From contig NZ_WQRF01000009.1 of NCBI RefSeq assembly GCF_009758415.1, positions 1 through 64,000 on the forward strand: DNA of 64,000 nucleotides, read 5' to 3'. The position numbers and the translations under genes are program-made. Below, one piece after another: positions 19,250 through 28,347 of this stretch (position 1 is the first letter of the stretch; every line of letters starts with the position of its first letter). Below the pieces are notes generated by a model that saw only the letters and a list, made by a program, of their open reading frames with translations, was not told where the DNA came from and made no database searches. The stretch is from Devosia marina. Lineage in GTDB: Bacteria > Pseudomonadota > Alphaproteobacteria > Rhizobiales > Devosiaceae.

Positions 19250-20256
19250 TGCGACCAAAACTCATCTTTGCGTTGGATCCGAAAAAGACCGCCCATGTCT
19301 TCGAAGCCGACGCCTTGGATCGGCTTGGGCGGAGCTGCGAAATCCTCTCGCACACGCCGCTATCCGGCTTTTCCGCGTCGCAGGACAAAGCGCTGCTGGC
19401 AGAGGCCGACATATTGGTGACCGGCTGGGGATGCCCCATGCTGACCCCCGATGTGCTGCGCGCCGCGTCCCGCCTCAAGCTGATTGCCCATGCCGCCGGC
19501 ACGGTCAAATATACCGTCGACCCCACAGCCTACACGTCGGGCATTCGCGTCACCCATGCCGCCGAAGCCAATGCGGTGCCGGTGGCCGAGTTCACCCTCG
19601 CAGCGATCCTGTTTGCCAATAAGCGTGTGTTCGAACTGCGCGATCTGTACCGCGACGATCCCACCCGCCGCAGTGCCTATCGCTTGATGGACCAACCAAT
19701 CGGTAACTATCGCCGCACTGTGGGACTGGTTGGCGCTTCGCGCATCGGCCGCCGCGTAGCCGCCCTGCTCGCCGGTTTTGATCTCAACGTGTTGCTCTAC
19801 GATCCCTTCGTTCGCCCCGAGGATCCGATCGCGCAGCAGGCCGAACTTGTCGATCTCGACACGCTCATGGCCCGTTCCGATCTGGTCTCGGTGCACGCGC
19901 CCTCGTTACCCTCCACCAGGGGCATGATTGGGTCGCGCCAGCTCAAATTGATGCAGGATGGAGCGGCTTTCATCAATACGGCCCGCGGCGCGCTGGTCGA
20001 AGAGGATGCCCTGCTGGCTGAATTGCAGACCGGGCGCATCCATGCCGTTATCGACGTGACCGATCCTGAAGTGCCGCCGGCCAGTTCGCCTTTCTTCAGC
20101 CTGCCCAATGTCTTTCTCACGCCCCATGTTGCCGGCGCTATCGGCACCGAGCGGGCGCGTTTGGGCCTGATGGCAGTCGAAGAGATTGAACGCTTCGTGC
20201 GCGGCGAGCCCATGCTCTACGAGATTGCGCCGGAGTTGCTGGAGCGGCTGGCCTGA
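19249..20256 (+). CDS. D-isomer-specific 2-hydroxyacid dehydrogenase family protein
   Basis: A 335-residue NAD(P)-dependent oxidoreductase. The Rossmann motif [13 protein letters not shown] is near residue 157, the catalytic arginine lies in [12 protein letters not shown] near 245, the glutamate in DVTDPEVPP near 274, and the histidine in [12 protein letters not shown] near 292. All three catalytic positions of the family are therefore kept. It would interconvert a 2-hydroxy acid and a 2-oxo acid; a sugar-acid substrate is inferred from the operon. It overlaps the DUF2264 stop by one base (TGATG) and the next start likewise. Confidence 0.88.
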   Translation: MRPKLIFALDPKKTAHVFEADALDRLGRSCEILSHTPLSGFSASQDKALLAEADILVTGWGCPMLTPDVLRAASRLKLIAHAAGTVKYTVDPTAYTSGIRVTHAAEANAVPVAEFTLAAILFANKRVFELRDLYRDDPTRRSAYRLMDQPIGNYRRTVGLVGASRIGRRVAALLAGFDLNVLLYDPFVRPEDPIAQQAELVDLDTLMARSDLVSVHAPSLPSTRGMIGSRQLKLMQDGAAFINTARGALVEEDALLAELQTGRIHAVIDVTDPEVPPASSPFFSLPNVFLTPHVAGAIGTERARLGLMAVEEIERFVRGEPMLYEIAPELLERLA

Positions 20257-21866
20257 TGAAGGACTGGCAGCACCAACGCCTGCAATACCTTACCTGGGAC
20301 CGGACACCTCAGGACATCGACAACCCCGAACACCGCGCCCGGCAGGCCGAACTTGGCGAGCGGGCAGGGGCCCGGTTCCACCCTTCCGCCTATGTCGCCG
20401 CCGATGCCGCCATTTTCACTACAAGGCTGGTGCTGGGTGAGCAGAGCTGGATCGCCGGCCATGCGCTGGTGCGCGGGGAGGTTACGTTTGGTGCCCACTG
20501 CACGGTCAATCCCTATGCCATGATTTCTGGCAAGGTGACCTGCGGGGACGGGGTCCGCATCGCCAGCCATGTGTCGCTGGTCGGATTCAATCATGGCTAT
20601 GACGACCCCGATACGCCTATCTACCGCCAAAAACACGAGGCCCTAGGCATCACCATTGGCGATGATGTCTGGATTGGCGCCAACGCCGTGGTTGTTGATG
20701 GCGTCACGATTGGTCGGGGCGCGGTGATTGCCGCGGGCGCCGTGGTCAGCAGGGACGTTCCAGACCTAGCCATAGTCGGCGGCGTCCCGGCCAAGGTGCT
20801 GCGCTTTCGCGGGCGCGGTCGGCGCGACGAGACCCCTGCGCAACTGCAGGCGCTGGGCGAGCGCGCCGCTGCGCAATTTCAAGGCATCCTCAAGCGCAAC
20901 AGGACGGATGGAGACTATCTATCCCGCGAAAACCATGGCGAGAGCCGCAGAAGCATTCGCCACCTCTGCGATGCCATCGAGATCGCCGCCGGCTTCGGCG
21001 GCGTGCCTGATGGGCTGGATGTTCCGGCCGCCATTGCCCGCCTGCAGGCCGTGCAAGATCCTGACACCGGCCTCTTTCCCGATCCCTATCAGCCCCCAAA
21101 GCCGGACATGGCTATGCGCGATGACGGGCTTGCGCTCTATAATGTCCTGGCGGTCGGCTATGCGCTAGAAGTACTCGGCAGCCAACCGCAACACCCGATC
21201 CCGTCGGTCGAACTCTCTGCGCCCTATCTTTGCCAATGGCTGGAAAACTTGCCCTGGCGCAGCCGCGCCTGGGGCGCTGGCGCCGGCGTCGATGCCATCG
21301 GCACCGCGCTCTATTTCAACGCCCGCTATTTCACCACCGGCCACGCGCGCGATACGCTTTTCGGCTGGCTGGCGCTCAATCAGGATCGCGCCTCCGGCCT
21401 CTGGGGTTCACCCACTAGGGGCGAGGGTCTGTTGCAGCCGGTCAACGGTTTCTACCGGCTGACGCGTGGCACCTATGCCCAGTTTGGTGTGGCCGTGCCG
21501 CGCCCGGAAGCGGCCATCGACAGCGTGCTGCTCAACTACCGCAACTATGAAGGGTTCTCGGGGCCCACCTACACGGCCTGCAATCTGCTCGACACCATCC
21601 ACCCACTCCTGCTCTGCCTTGGCCAGACCGATCATCGCCGCGCCGAGGCCGAACAGATCGCGCGTGCCGTCATTGCGCGGGCCGGCCAGCGCTGGGTGGA
21701 CGAGCAAGGCTTTGCCTTCGCCGATGGCCAGCAACCTGGATTGCAGGGCACCGAAATGTGGCTCTCCGTCGTGCACCTGGCAGCCAGGCTGCTTGGTGAG
21801 GACGATGCTTTCAGTTTCGTGCCCAGAGGTGTCCATCGAACACAAGCTGTAGGATTGGGACTATGA
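20256..21866 (+). CDS. left-handed beta-helix acyltransferase fused to a toroid-like domain
   Basis: A 536-residue two-part protein. Residues about 45-190 are a hexapeptide-repeat acyltransferase: tandem [LIV]-G-x4 turns, [12 protein letters not shown] with the likely catalytic histidine, [29 protein letters not shown], and the closing [10 protein letters not shown]. Residues about 230-530 form a helical region with the repeated words [11 protein letters not shown] and [11 protein letters not shown], like the QxxxGxF/W turns of terpenoid-cyclase/prenyltransferase toroids and of glycan-processing toroids. I do not recognise the C-terminal part further. No frameshift separates the halves, so this is a true fusion. 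A role in adding or removing acyl groups on the imported sugar is inferred. Confidence 0.75.
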   Translation: MKDWQHQRLQYLTWDRTPQDIDNPEHRARQAELGERAGARFHPSAYVAADAAIFTTRLVLGEQSWIAGHALVRGEVTFGAHCTVNPYAMISGKVTCGDGVRIASHVSLVGFNHGYDDPDTPIYRQKHEALGITIGDDVWIGANAVVVDGVTIGRGAVIAAGAVVSRDVPDLAIVGGVPAKVLRFRGRGRRDETPAQLQALGERAAAQFQGILKRNRTDGDYLSRENHGESRRSIRHLCDAIEIAAGFGGVPDGLDVPAAIARLQAVQDPDTGLFPDPYQPPKPDMAMRDDGLALYNVLAVGYALEVLGSQPQHPIPSVELSAPYLCQWLENLPWRSRAWGAGAGVDAIGTALYFNARYFTTGHARDTLFGWLALNQDRASGLWGSPTRGEGLLQPVNGFYRLTRGTYAQFGVAVPRPEAAIDSVLLNYRNYEGFSGPTYTACNLLDTIHPLLLCLGQTDHRRAEAEQIARAVIARAGQRWVDEQGFAFADGQQPGLQGTEMWLSVVHLAARLLGEDDAFSFVPRGVHRTQAVGLGL

Positions 21867-22507
21867 CGAAAAAAGCCCTCGTGGTCTGGGGTGGCATGGA
21901 ATTGCACACACCCGAACGCGGTGCCCATGTTGTGCGGCAACTGCTCGAAGAAGAAGGCTTCACTGTCACGGTCACGCCGGACTATGACGCACTGGGCGCC
22001 GAGGACGTCGGCAGCAACGACCTTGTCGTCCCGGTCATCACCGATGGCGCGCTGGCGCCCGAAAGGATGAACAATCTGATCGCCGCCATCCGCGCCGGGA
22101 CGGGCCTGGCCGGTTACCATATGGGCTTGGCCACCACATTCCGTGCCAGCGTTCCCTTCCGCTATGCGGCCAGCGTCTATTGGGTGCAGCACCCGGGCAA
22201 TATCATGACCTATAGGGTAGATGTCACCCGCTCCGATCATCCCATCATGGCGGGTATCGAGAGCTTCGAGCACACCTCCGAGCAATATTATCTCAATTAC
22301 GACCCCGCCGTTGACGTGCTGGCGACCACCACGTTTTCAGGTGAGCACCATCCCTGGCGCAAGGATGTGGTCATGCCGGTGGTTTTCACCACCACGCATG
22401 ACAAGGGGCGGGTGTTTTACTCCTCCCTCGGGCATACGGCAGACGAACTGGAAATCCCCCAGATCCGCACTATTCTCAAGCGCGGCCTGGTCTGGGCAGC
22501 ACGCTGA
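21863..22507 (+). CDS. ThuA-domain protein
   Basis: A 214-residue protein of the ThuA family, a class I glutamine-amidotransferase-like fold. It starts [31 protein letters not shown] and has [33 protein letters not shown] and the C-terminal [32 protein letters not shown]. In Sinorhizobium thuAB is needed for trehalose/maltitol catabolism through 3-keto intermediates, but ThuA-fold proteins occur with many sugar pathways. It is the last gene of the operon, overlapping the fusion gene by ATGA. The usual partner ThuB is absent; the operon's hydroxyacid dehydrogenase is a different family. Confidence 0.88.
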   Translation: MTKKALVVWGGMELHTPERGAHVVRQLLEEEGFTVTVTPDYDALGAEDVGSNDLVVPVITDGALAPERMNNLIAAIRAGTGLAGYHMGLATTFRASVPFRYAASVYWVQHPGNIMTYRVDVTRSDHPIMAGIESFEHTSEQYYLNYDPAVDVLATTTFSGEHHPWRKDVVMPVVFTTTHDKGRVFYSSLGHTADELEIPQIRTILKRGLVWAAR

Positions 22508-22510
22508 CGC

Positions 22511-23233
22511 CTATTGCTGTTGTTGCTGTTCGGCCTGCCGGCGCAGCACTTCGGACTCGGGCAGCGCATTGGCATATTTCAGTTCGCGATTGGCGCGGTT
22601 CCAGAAGGCCGGGTGCACCCGGTCCAATTGGGCAATCTCACTCGGCACCAGCCCCAGTTGCTCGGCCAGTTCCGGGCGCAGATAGAGGATCGTGTTTTGC
22701 CGGTACCAGGCCGGGATGGCCTCATCGTTCCAGATCACGGGTCTGAGCACGTCATGGGCGCCAAGACCATGTTGCGCGAACAATCCGGCCCAATAGCTCG
22801 GCCATTGTTCGTTGCTGTGGCCTACCCCGCCCTGACCGGGAATGGCGGCGCCAAATAGCACCGCCGGCGCCATCGCACACAGATCGGCAACAAACCCCGG
22901 CGCCCGTTCCGGTGAGAGATGCTCGGCCACTTCCAGGCTCATCACCAGATCGACCTTGGGTCCGGAAAATCCCTGTTCCAGGTCGCGCGGCGCGAAGGTG
23001 ATGCGCTGTTCATCCAGCATGTCGTGGGTCACCCAGTCGCCCTCGAAGCCGAATGCCGCCTCGGCACCCATCTCCAGCGCGGCGGCCAGAAAAGTGCCGG
23101 TTCCGCACCCGATATCGGCAATACGGCGGCGCAACAGTCCCGGCGGCAACGCCCCCAGAACGCGCCGCGCCGCATGCAACGTATGCCGCCGCCGTTCAGC
23201 ATAGAAATCTGCGGGATAAAGGCCCGTGCTCAT
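22511..23233 (-). CDS. class I SAM-dependent methyltransferase
   Basis: A 240-residue protein with a Rossmann methyltransferase core. Motif I IADIGCGTGTFLAAALEMGA is near residue 38, an acidic residue follows in FGFEGDW, and the post-I segment VDLVMSLEVAEHLSPE resembles small-molecule and O-methyltransferases acting on sugars or lipids. The C-terminus ends in a run of five glutamines encoded by a CAA/CAG tract next to the stop, which may vary in length by slippage. It converges on the ThuA operon with only 3 bases between stops. The substrate is unknown. Confidence 0.82.
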   Translation of the reverse strand: MSTGLYPADFYAERRRHTLHAARRVLGALPPGLLRRRIADIGCGTGTFLAAALEMGAEAAFGFEGDWVTHDMLDEQRITFAPRDLEQGFSGPKVDLVMSLEVAEHLSPERAPGFVADLCAMAPAVLFGAAIPGQGGVGHSNEQWPSYWAGLFAQHGLGAHDVLRPVIWNDEAIPAWYRQNTILYLRPELAEQLGLVPSEIAQLDRVHPAFWNRANRELKYANALPESEVLRRQAEQQQQQ

Positions 23234-23393
23234 TGTGATGTGCTCTTCCGGTTCGCTGCGATGCTACAGGTCACTACGGACATTGCCCAGAACTTGATCA
23301 CATCGGTGACATTGTGCCGTCGAAGTCACGGTTCGGTAAGGGCTTCTGGGACAGAAAGTCCGTCAATCTTGGTGTTTTTGCATAGGTCCGCCG

Positions 23394-25829
23394 GTGCCGA
23401 TTATTGATTTCTTCTTCAAGGCCCATGAGCCGGGATTGATCCTGCTGGCGGCAACCATCTGCCTGATTTCCTCTTACGCCTGCATTGGTCTGCTGCGCCA
23501 CGCTCAAAGGTCCATCGACCATATGCGCATGGTCTGGACCGGTGTTGCCGCCCTGGCGGTCGGCTTCGGCATCTGGGCGACCCATTTCGTCGCGGTGCTC
23601 GCTTTCCGGCCCGGCTTCACGCTTGACTATGATCTGGGCCTAACCACCCTTTCCATGCTTATCGCCATTTTGGTGTGCGGCGCGGGCATCGCCGTGGCGG
23701 TGCGCGGCACCAGCGTCTGGGACCATGTGCTGGGTGGGGCCGTTGTCGGCGTCGCCATCTCCTCGATGCACTATACCGGCATTGCAGCCTTGATCATGGG
23801 CGGCAATCTGCAATGGAACTCCGTTCTGGTCGCTGTTTCGATCCCGTCCGGCATCGTGCTGGGTGGCCTGGCCTTCCGCACGGGCATGGGCCGTTCGTTG
23901 CGGGGCCTGTTTGGCGGTGCATTACTGCTGACCGGCGCGATCTGCGCCATGCACTTTACGGCCATGGCTGCGGCCGATTTTTCGCTCTGCTTCCCTTTGT
24001 CCGCAAATGGCAGCATTGATGGGTTCTGGCTTTCGGTGGCCCTGGCCTTCATCTCCGTGCTGCTGCTTGCCCTGGCCCTGGGCAGCACCGTGCTGGACGA
24101 AGCCGATCGCCGCCGCACCGAACGCGAGCGCGACCGGCAATTGCGCGACGCACGTCGGCTCAGCGAAGTGTCAACGCGGCTTGAACTGGCGCTGACCAAC
24201 ATGGCGCAGGGCCTGGCCCTGTTTGACGCCGATGGCACCTTGCAGCTCTATAACCAGCGCTTTCCCAACCTGCTTGGTATCGATAGTACCCAGGGCCTGA
24301 CGGGCATCACCTTCCCTCAGGTCTGCCGCAGGACCTTGCTGGGGGTGGATGCCGATTTCCAGGATATCGATGTGCGGCTGGCCGAAATTCTGGACAGCCA
24401 CGACAGCCTGATCCGGCACGGCGGCGAGATCGTCCACAAGTTCAGCGAAGACCGGGTCGTCCAGATCAGCCATAACCCTGTGGGCGACGGCTCCTGGGTG
24501 ACCACGATAGATGACATAACCGAGCGCCACCGCTCCCAGCGCGCCATAGCCCACTTGGCGCGGCACGATGGTCTGACCGGATTGCCCAACCGGGCGCGGT
24601 TCAATGAAGCCTTCGAGTGGTCCTTGTCCAAGGTCAGGGAAAACGGCGGCAAGATCGCCATGGTTGCCATTGATCTCGATCACTTCAAGGAGGTCAATGA
24701 CAGCCATGGTCACGCTGCCGGTGACCTGGTGCTCAAGACCATAGCATCCCGCTTCAATGCCTTGCTGCGCGAGGGTGAAGTGATTGCCAGGCTCGGTGGC
24801 GACGAATTTGCCGCACTCAAGGAGTTCACCTCGATGGACGCCCTGCGCGAGTTTCTCGCGCGTCTTGAAGAAGCGCTCACATTGCGTATCGAGAACGACG
24901 AGTTGACGGTTTCGACCGGGGGCAGCATCGGCGTCGCTGTCTATCCCGATGATGGAGTCGACCTGTCCAAGCTGTTGAGCAATGCCGATCTGGCCATGTA
25001 TCGCGCCAAGGCCGAATATGACCGGGCCATCTGCTATTACGAGCAGGATATGGACGAGCATGCCCGCCATCGGCGTGACATGGCACGCGATCTATGGACT
25101 GCGGTCGAACGGGGCGGCTTCTATCTCGCCTATCAGGTGCAGCGGTCCGTTTCGACCGGCAAGGTGACAGGTTACGAGGTCCTGCTGCGCTGGAAACGGC
25201 CCGGACATGGCGATGTATCACCCGCCGACTTCATCCCGGTGGCAGAAGAATGCGGCGCGATCAATGCCATCGGCCTCTGGGTCCTCAGGACCGCTTGTGA
25301 AGATGCCGCCTCCTGGCCCGAACCCTATAAGATTGCGGTCAACGTGTCTGGCATCCAGCTTGCGCAGGTCGACCTGATCGACACGGTTCGCAACACCTTG
25401 CTTGTGACGGGCCTGACGCCCGGCCGGCTGGAACTGGAAGTGACCGAGACCGCGATTATCGGTGACAAGCAGCGGGCACTGCACATTCTGCGCCAGATCA
25501 AGGCCATGGGCGTGTCTATCGCAATCGACGATTTTGGCACCGGCTATTCTTCGCTTGATACGCTGCGCAGTTTTCCCTTCGACAAGATCAAGCTCGACCG
25601 CTCTTTCATGAGCGAGGTGGAAAGCGATGAACAGTCCAAGGCCATCGTGCGGGCCATCCTGGCCCTTGGCCACAGCCTTTCTGTGCCGGTGCTGGCTGAG
25701 GGGGTGGAAACCCACGAGCAGCTCGATGTCCTGCGCAAGGAAGGCTGCACTGAAGCACAAGGCTTTCTGCTCGGACGCCCTGGTGCCATCAATTGGGAAG
25801 ACCTGCTGGAAGCGAGCTCTTCGGCCTAA
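23394..25829 (+). CDS. MHYT-PAS-GGDEF-EAL cyclic-di-GMP signalling protein
   Basis: An 811-residue membrane protein. An N-terminal MHYT sensor of about seven hydrophobic segments carries THFVAV, MHYTGIAA and MHFTAMAA (near residues 63, 124 and 185), proposed to bind copper and sense gases. A PAS-like region with EVSTRLELALTNMAQGLALFDADGTLQLYN follows, then a GGDEF domain with intact GGDEF near 468, and an EAL domain in which the signature reads EVL (near 595) while NVSGIQL, DDFGTGYSSL, KLDRSF and AEGVET are kept. Both synthesis and hydrolysis of c-di-GMP therefore look possible. The start is a GTG with a weak ribosome-binding site. Confidence 0.92.
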   Translation: MPIIDFFFKAHEPGLILLAATICLISSYACIGLLRHAQRSIDHMRMVWTGVAALAVGFGIWATHFVAVLAFRPGFTLDYDLGLTTLSMLIAILVCGAGIAVAVRGTSVWDHVLGGAVVGVAISSMHYTGIAALIMGGNLQWNSVLVAVSIPSGIVLGGLAFRTGMGRSLRGLFGGALLLTGAICAMHFTAMAAADFSLCFPLSANGSIDGFWLSVALAFISVLLLALALGSTVLDEADRRRTERERDRQLRDARRLSEVSTRLELALTNMAQGLALFDADGTLQLYNQRFPNLLGIDSTQGLTGITFPQVCRRTLLGVDADFQDIDVRLAEILDSHDSLIRHGGEIVHKFSEDRVVQISHNPVGDGSWVTTIDDITERHRSQRAIAHLARHDGLTGLPNRARFNEAFEWSLSKVRENGGKIAMVAIDLDHFKEVNDSHGHAAGDLVLKTIASRFNALLREGEVIARLGGDEFAALKEFTSMDALREFLARLEEALTLRIENDELTVSTGGSIGVAVYPDDGVDLSKLLSNADLAMYRAKAEYDRAICYYEQDMDEHARHRRDMARDLWTAVERGGFYLAYQVQRSVSTGKVTGYEVLLRWKRPGHGDVSPADFIPVAEECGAINAIGLWVLRTACEDAASWPEPYKIAVNVSGIQLAQVDLIDTVRNTLLVTGLTPGRLELEVTETAIIGDKQRALHILRQIKAMGVSIAIDDFGTGYSSLDTLRSFPFDKIKLDRSFMSEVESDEQSKAIVRAILALGHSLSVPVLAEGVETHEQLDVLRKEGCTEAQGFLLGRPGAINWEDLLEASSSA

Positions 25830-25876
25830 TGCGATCCCAGTAAATAGATTGACCGGATCGTTGGCCCAGGGATAGC

Positions 25877-26878
25877 GTGCGCGCCATGGTCACGATCAAA
25901 GAAATCGCCGCGACAGTCGGCGTATCCAGCGCCACCGTGTCGCGCGTTCTCAACTATGATTCCACCCTGTCCATTTCCAACCGGAAACGGCAGGCCATCA
26001 TCGAGACCGCCGAAGCCCTCAACTACGCAACCCCTCGTAATCGTAACCGCGCCATTCAGCAGGGTCTGAACAAGCTGGCGCTTGTTCACTTCCTGGCGCC
26101 GGAGCGCGAACTGGTCGATCCCTACTACGTAGCCCTGCGCCTGGGCATCGAGCGGCGCTGCGCCGCCCTCAAGATCGAGACGGTAAAAGTTTACCACACC
26201 GATGCGCGGCCAGACGCCAAACTGCTCCAGGACGCGTCCGGCACCATCGTCATCGGTCGGCACGACGAGGAAGAGACCGAATGGTTGGCCCGTCATTCCC
26301 GCCAGATCGTCTTCGCTGACCATGTGCCACACGACGACCAGATCGACTCGGTCTCTGCCGATCTGCGGGCAGCCATGGAAAAGCTGCTCTCAGCGCTCGC
26401 GCAGCGCGGCTATCGACGTATGGCCTATATCGGCTGGAGTGACCGGCGTGCCCAGGCTTTCGTGCAATGGATGACCGCTGCCGGCTGGTTCGACGACCGT
26501 CTGTTCCGCAATGGGGACAACACCGAGGAGGGCGGCTATCGTCTGACGCGCGAAATTCTCGCAGAGCGTCGGCCGGTCGATGCCATTATCACGTTCAACG
26601 ATTCAATGGCCATTGGCACCTATCGTGCCCTGCACGAAGCGGGCCTCTCAATTCCCGATGATATCGGGGTGGCCAGCTTCAACGACATCTCTGTGGCGCA
26701 GTTTCTCAATCCGCCGCTTACAACAGTGCACCTGCCTGCCGAGGAGATTGGCGAAACCGCCGTAGAGCTGCTGCTTGAGCGGGTCGGCGGGCGCGAACTG
26801 GCCAAGCAGATCAGTCTGGCATCGCGCATCGTCTGGCGCGCCAGCACCCGCGCTCTGCCCGGCGAAAGCACGCAGTAA
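25877..26878 (+). CDS. LacI-family regulator of the lac operon (EbgR-like)
   Basis: A 333-residue regulator. The N-terminal MVTIKEIAATVGVSSATVSRVLNYDSTLSIS is close to EbgR and other beta-galactoside repressors, in which the NYDxTLS extension is characteristic. The sensor domain ends with IGVASFNDISVAQFLNPPLTTVHLPAEEIGETAVELLLER. It lies directly upstream of and parallel to lacEFGZK, and a perfect 11-bp inverted repeat overlaps its stop codon. GTG 25877 and ATG 25886 are both possible starts; AGGGA sits 4 bases before the GTG. Lactose or another galactoside is the expected inducer. Confidence 0.88.
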   Translation: MRAMVTIKEIAATVGVSSATVSRVLNYDSTLSISNRKRQAIIETAEALNYATPRNRNRAIQQGLNKLALVHFLAPERELVDPYYVALRLGIERRCAALKIETVKVYHTDARPDAKLLQDASGTIVIGRHDEEETEWLARHSRQIVFADHVPHDDQIDSVSADLRAAMEKLLSALAQRGYRRMAYIGWSDRRAQAFVQWMTAAGWFDDRLFRNGDNTEEGGYRLTREILAERRPVDAIITFNDSMAIGTYRALHEAGLSIPDDIGVASFNDISVAQFLNPPLTTVHLPAEEIGETAVELLLERVGGRELAKQISLASRIVWRASTRALPGESTQ

Positions 26879-26901
26879 ATTTTTCGAGGTAAAAATTTAC
26901 T
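26874..26901. promoter_or_regulatory. perfect inverted repeat, probable lac operator
   Basis: Arms AGTAAATTTTT (26874-26884) and AAAAATTTACT (26891-26901) are perfect complements around CGAGGT. The left arm covers the stop codon of the regulator gene, and the element lies 80 bases before lacE. Its AT-rich stem and even spacing suit a LacI-family operator better than an intrinsic terminator, though it could slow transcription leaving the regulator gene. Confidence 0.65.
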
Positions 26902-26981
26902 GAAATTCTTGCGCGCGGGTCAAAAGTCATATTAGTCTGTGCCCTGGGTGAAGAGGAAACACCCAATTGGGAGGATTATCA

Positions 26982-28256
26982 ATGACCAGCTTTTCTGCGG
27001 GCCTCAAGCGCTCGCTCGCCATCGCCCTAGCCGGCGTCTCCATGTTCAGCGTGACCGCGGCTTCCGCCGGTGAGATCACCGTCTGGGCTTGGGACCCGAA
27101 CTTCAACGGCGCGACCATGAATAAGGCCGCCGAGATCTACTCGGCCGCCAATCCGGACGTCACCGTGACGGTCGTCGACTTCGCCAAGGCCGACCTCGAA
27201 ACCAAGCTGCAGGCCCAGCTGGCCTCCGGCACCACCGACGGCCTACCCGACATCGTCCTGGTCGAGGACTACGGTGCCCAAAAGTATCTGCAGTCCTTCC
27301 CCGGTGCCTTCGAGCCGCTTTCGGGCGCTGTCGATCTCTCGGGTTTCGCTCCCTACAAGGTCGAACTGGCCGCGCTGAACGGCCAGGGCTATTCGCTGCC
27401 CTTCGACTCGGGCGTCACGGGCATGTTCTACCGCTCCGACATTCTTGCTGATGCCGGCTACACTGCTGCCGACCTCGAAGGCATCACCTGGAGCCGCCTC
27501 ATAGAGATCGGCACCGACGTCAAGGAAAAGACCGGCCAGATCCTGATGCCGATCGATCCCAATGACGCCGGTATCTTCCGCATCATGATGCAGTCCGCCG
27601 GCTCCTGGTATTTCGATGCCGATGGCAACCCGACCATTGCCGACAATCCGGTCTTCAAGGCAGCCCTCAAGACCTATCAGGACCTGATTGCCTCGGGCAT
27701 CACCAAGCCGGTTGCCGGCTGGACCGAATATACCGGTTCGTTCACCTCCGGCGACACGCTCGCCACGGTGACCGGCGTGTGGATGGTTGGCACCATCAAG
27801 GCCAATCCCGACCAGTCCGGCCAGTGGGGTATCGCACCCATCCCGGCGCTTGACGGCGTGGAAGGCGCGACCAATGCCTCCAACCTCGGCGGTTCGAGCT
27901 GGTATGTCATGTCCTCGGCCCCCAACAAGGCCGAAGCCATCGACTTCCTCAAGACCGTCTGGGGCGAGGATGCCGATTTTTACCAGGAAATCCTGGTCAA
28001 TCAGGGTGCTCTCGGCTCGCTCATGGTCGCGCGTGAAGGCGAAGCCTATTCGGCCAGCGACGAGTTTTTCGGCGGTGCCCCGGTCTGGCAGAACTTCTCC
28101 ACCTGGCTGGGTCAGATCCCGTCCGTCAATTACGGCATCTTCACCAACGAGGCCGACGCGGCTGTCGTGGCGCAGATCCCGGCCCTGACCAGCGGTGGCA
28201 ATATCGACGAGATCGCTGCGGCCGTTGACGCCCAGGTGCGTCAGCAGATTCAATAA
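26982..28256 (+). CDS. lacE: lactose/galactoside ABC transporter binding protein LacE
   Basis: A 424-residue periplasmic protein of family 1 (SBP_bac_1). The signal peptide ends near VTAASA-G, followed by EITVWAWDPNFNGATMNKAAEIYSAANPDVTVTVVDFAKADLETKLQAQLASG. The gene order binding protein-permease-permease-GH2-ATPase reproduces the lacEFGZK lactose operon of Agrobacterium radiobacter, which is the basis for the name. GGGAGGA lies 5 bases before ATG 26982. The GH2 enzyme and EbgR-like regulator support a beta-galactoside ligand. Confidence 0.85.
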   Translation: MTSFSAGLKRSLAIALAGVSMFSVTAASAGEITVWAWDPNFNGATMNKAAEIYSAANPDVTVTVVDFAKADLETKLQAQLASGTTDGLPDIVLVEDYGAQKYLQSFPGAFEPLSGAVDLSGFAPYKVELAALNGQGYSLPFDSGVTGMFYRSDILADAGYTAADLEGITWSRLIEIGTDVKEKTGQILMPIDPNDAGIFRIMMQSAGSWYFDADGNPTIADNPVFKAALKTYQDLIASGITKPVAGWTEYTGSFTSGDTLATVTGVWMVGTIKANPDQSGQWGIAPIPALDGVEGATNASNLGGSSWYVMSSAPNKAEAIDFLKTVWGEDADFYQEILVNQGALGSLMVAREGEAYSASDEFFGGAPVWQNFSTWLGQIPSVNYGIFTNEADAAVVAQIPALTSGGNIDEIAAAVDAQVRQQIQ

Positions 28257-28268
28257 GCTGACGGAATA

Positions 28269-28290
28269 CCGGGGCGGCTTGCTGCCCCGG
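28269..28290 (+). terminator. intercistronic hairpin after lacE
   Basis: Arms CCGGGGC (28269-28275) and GCCCCGG (28284-28290), 13 bases after the lacE stop, with no T run. It is probably an mRNA-stabilising or partial-termination hairpin between the binding-protein and permease genes. Confidence 0.6.
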
Positions 28291-28347
28291 CCTCCCCGAG
28301 GCCCTTGCCGCAAGGTGAGGGTCATCGGCGGTTACGGAAACAAGCGG

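Noticed and set aside
26874..26901. Inverted repeat as a simple terminator of the LacI gene
   Set aside because: The stem is almost all A/T and lies across the stop codon just upstream of the lacE start; an operator explains it better, though some effect on termination is not excluded.
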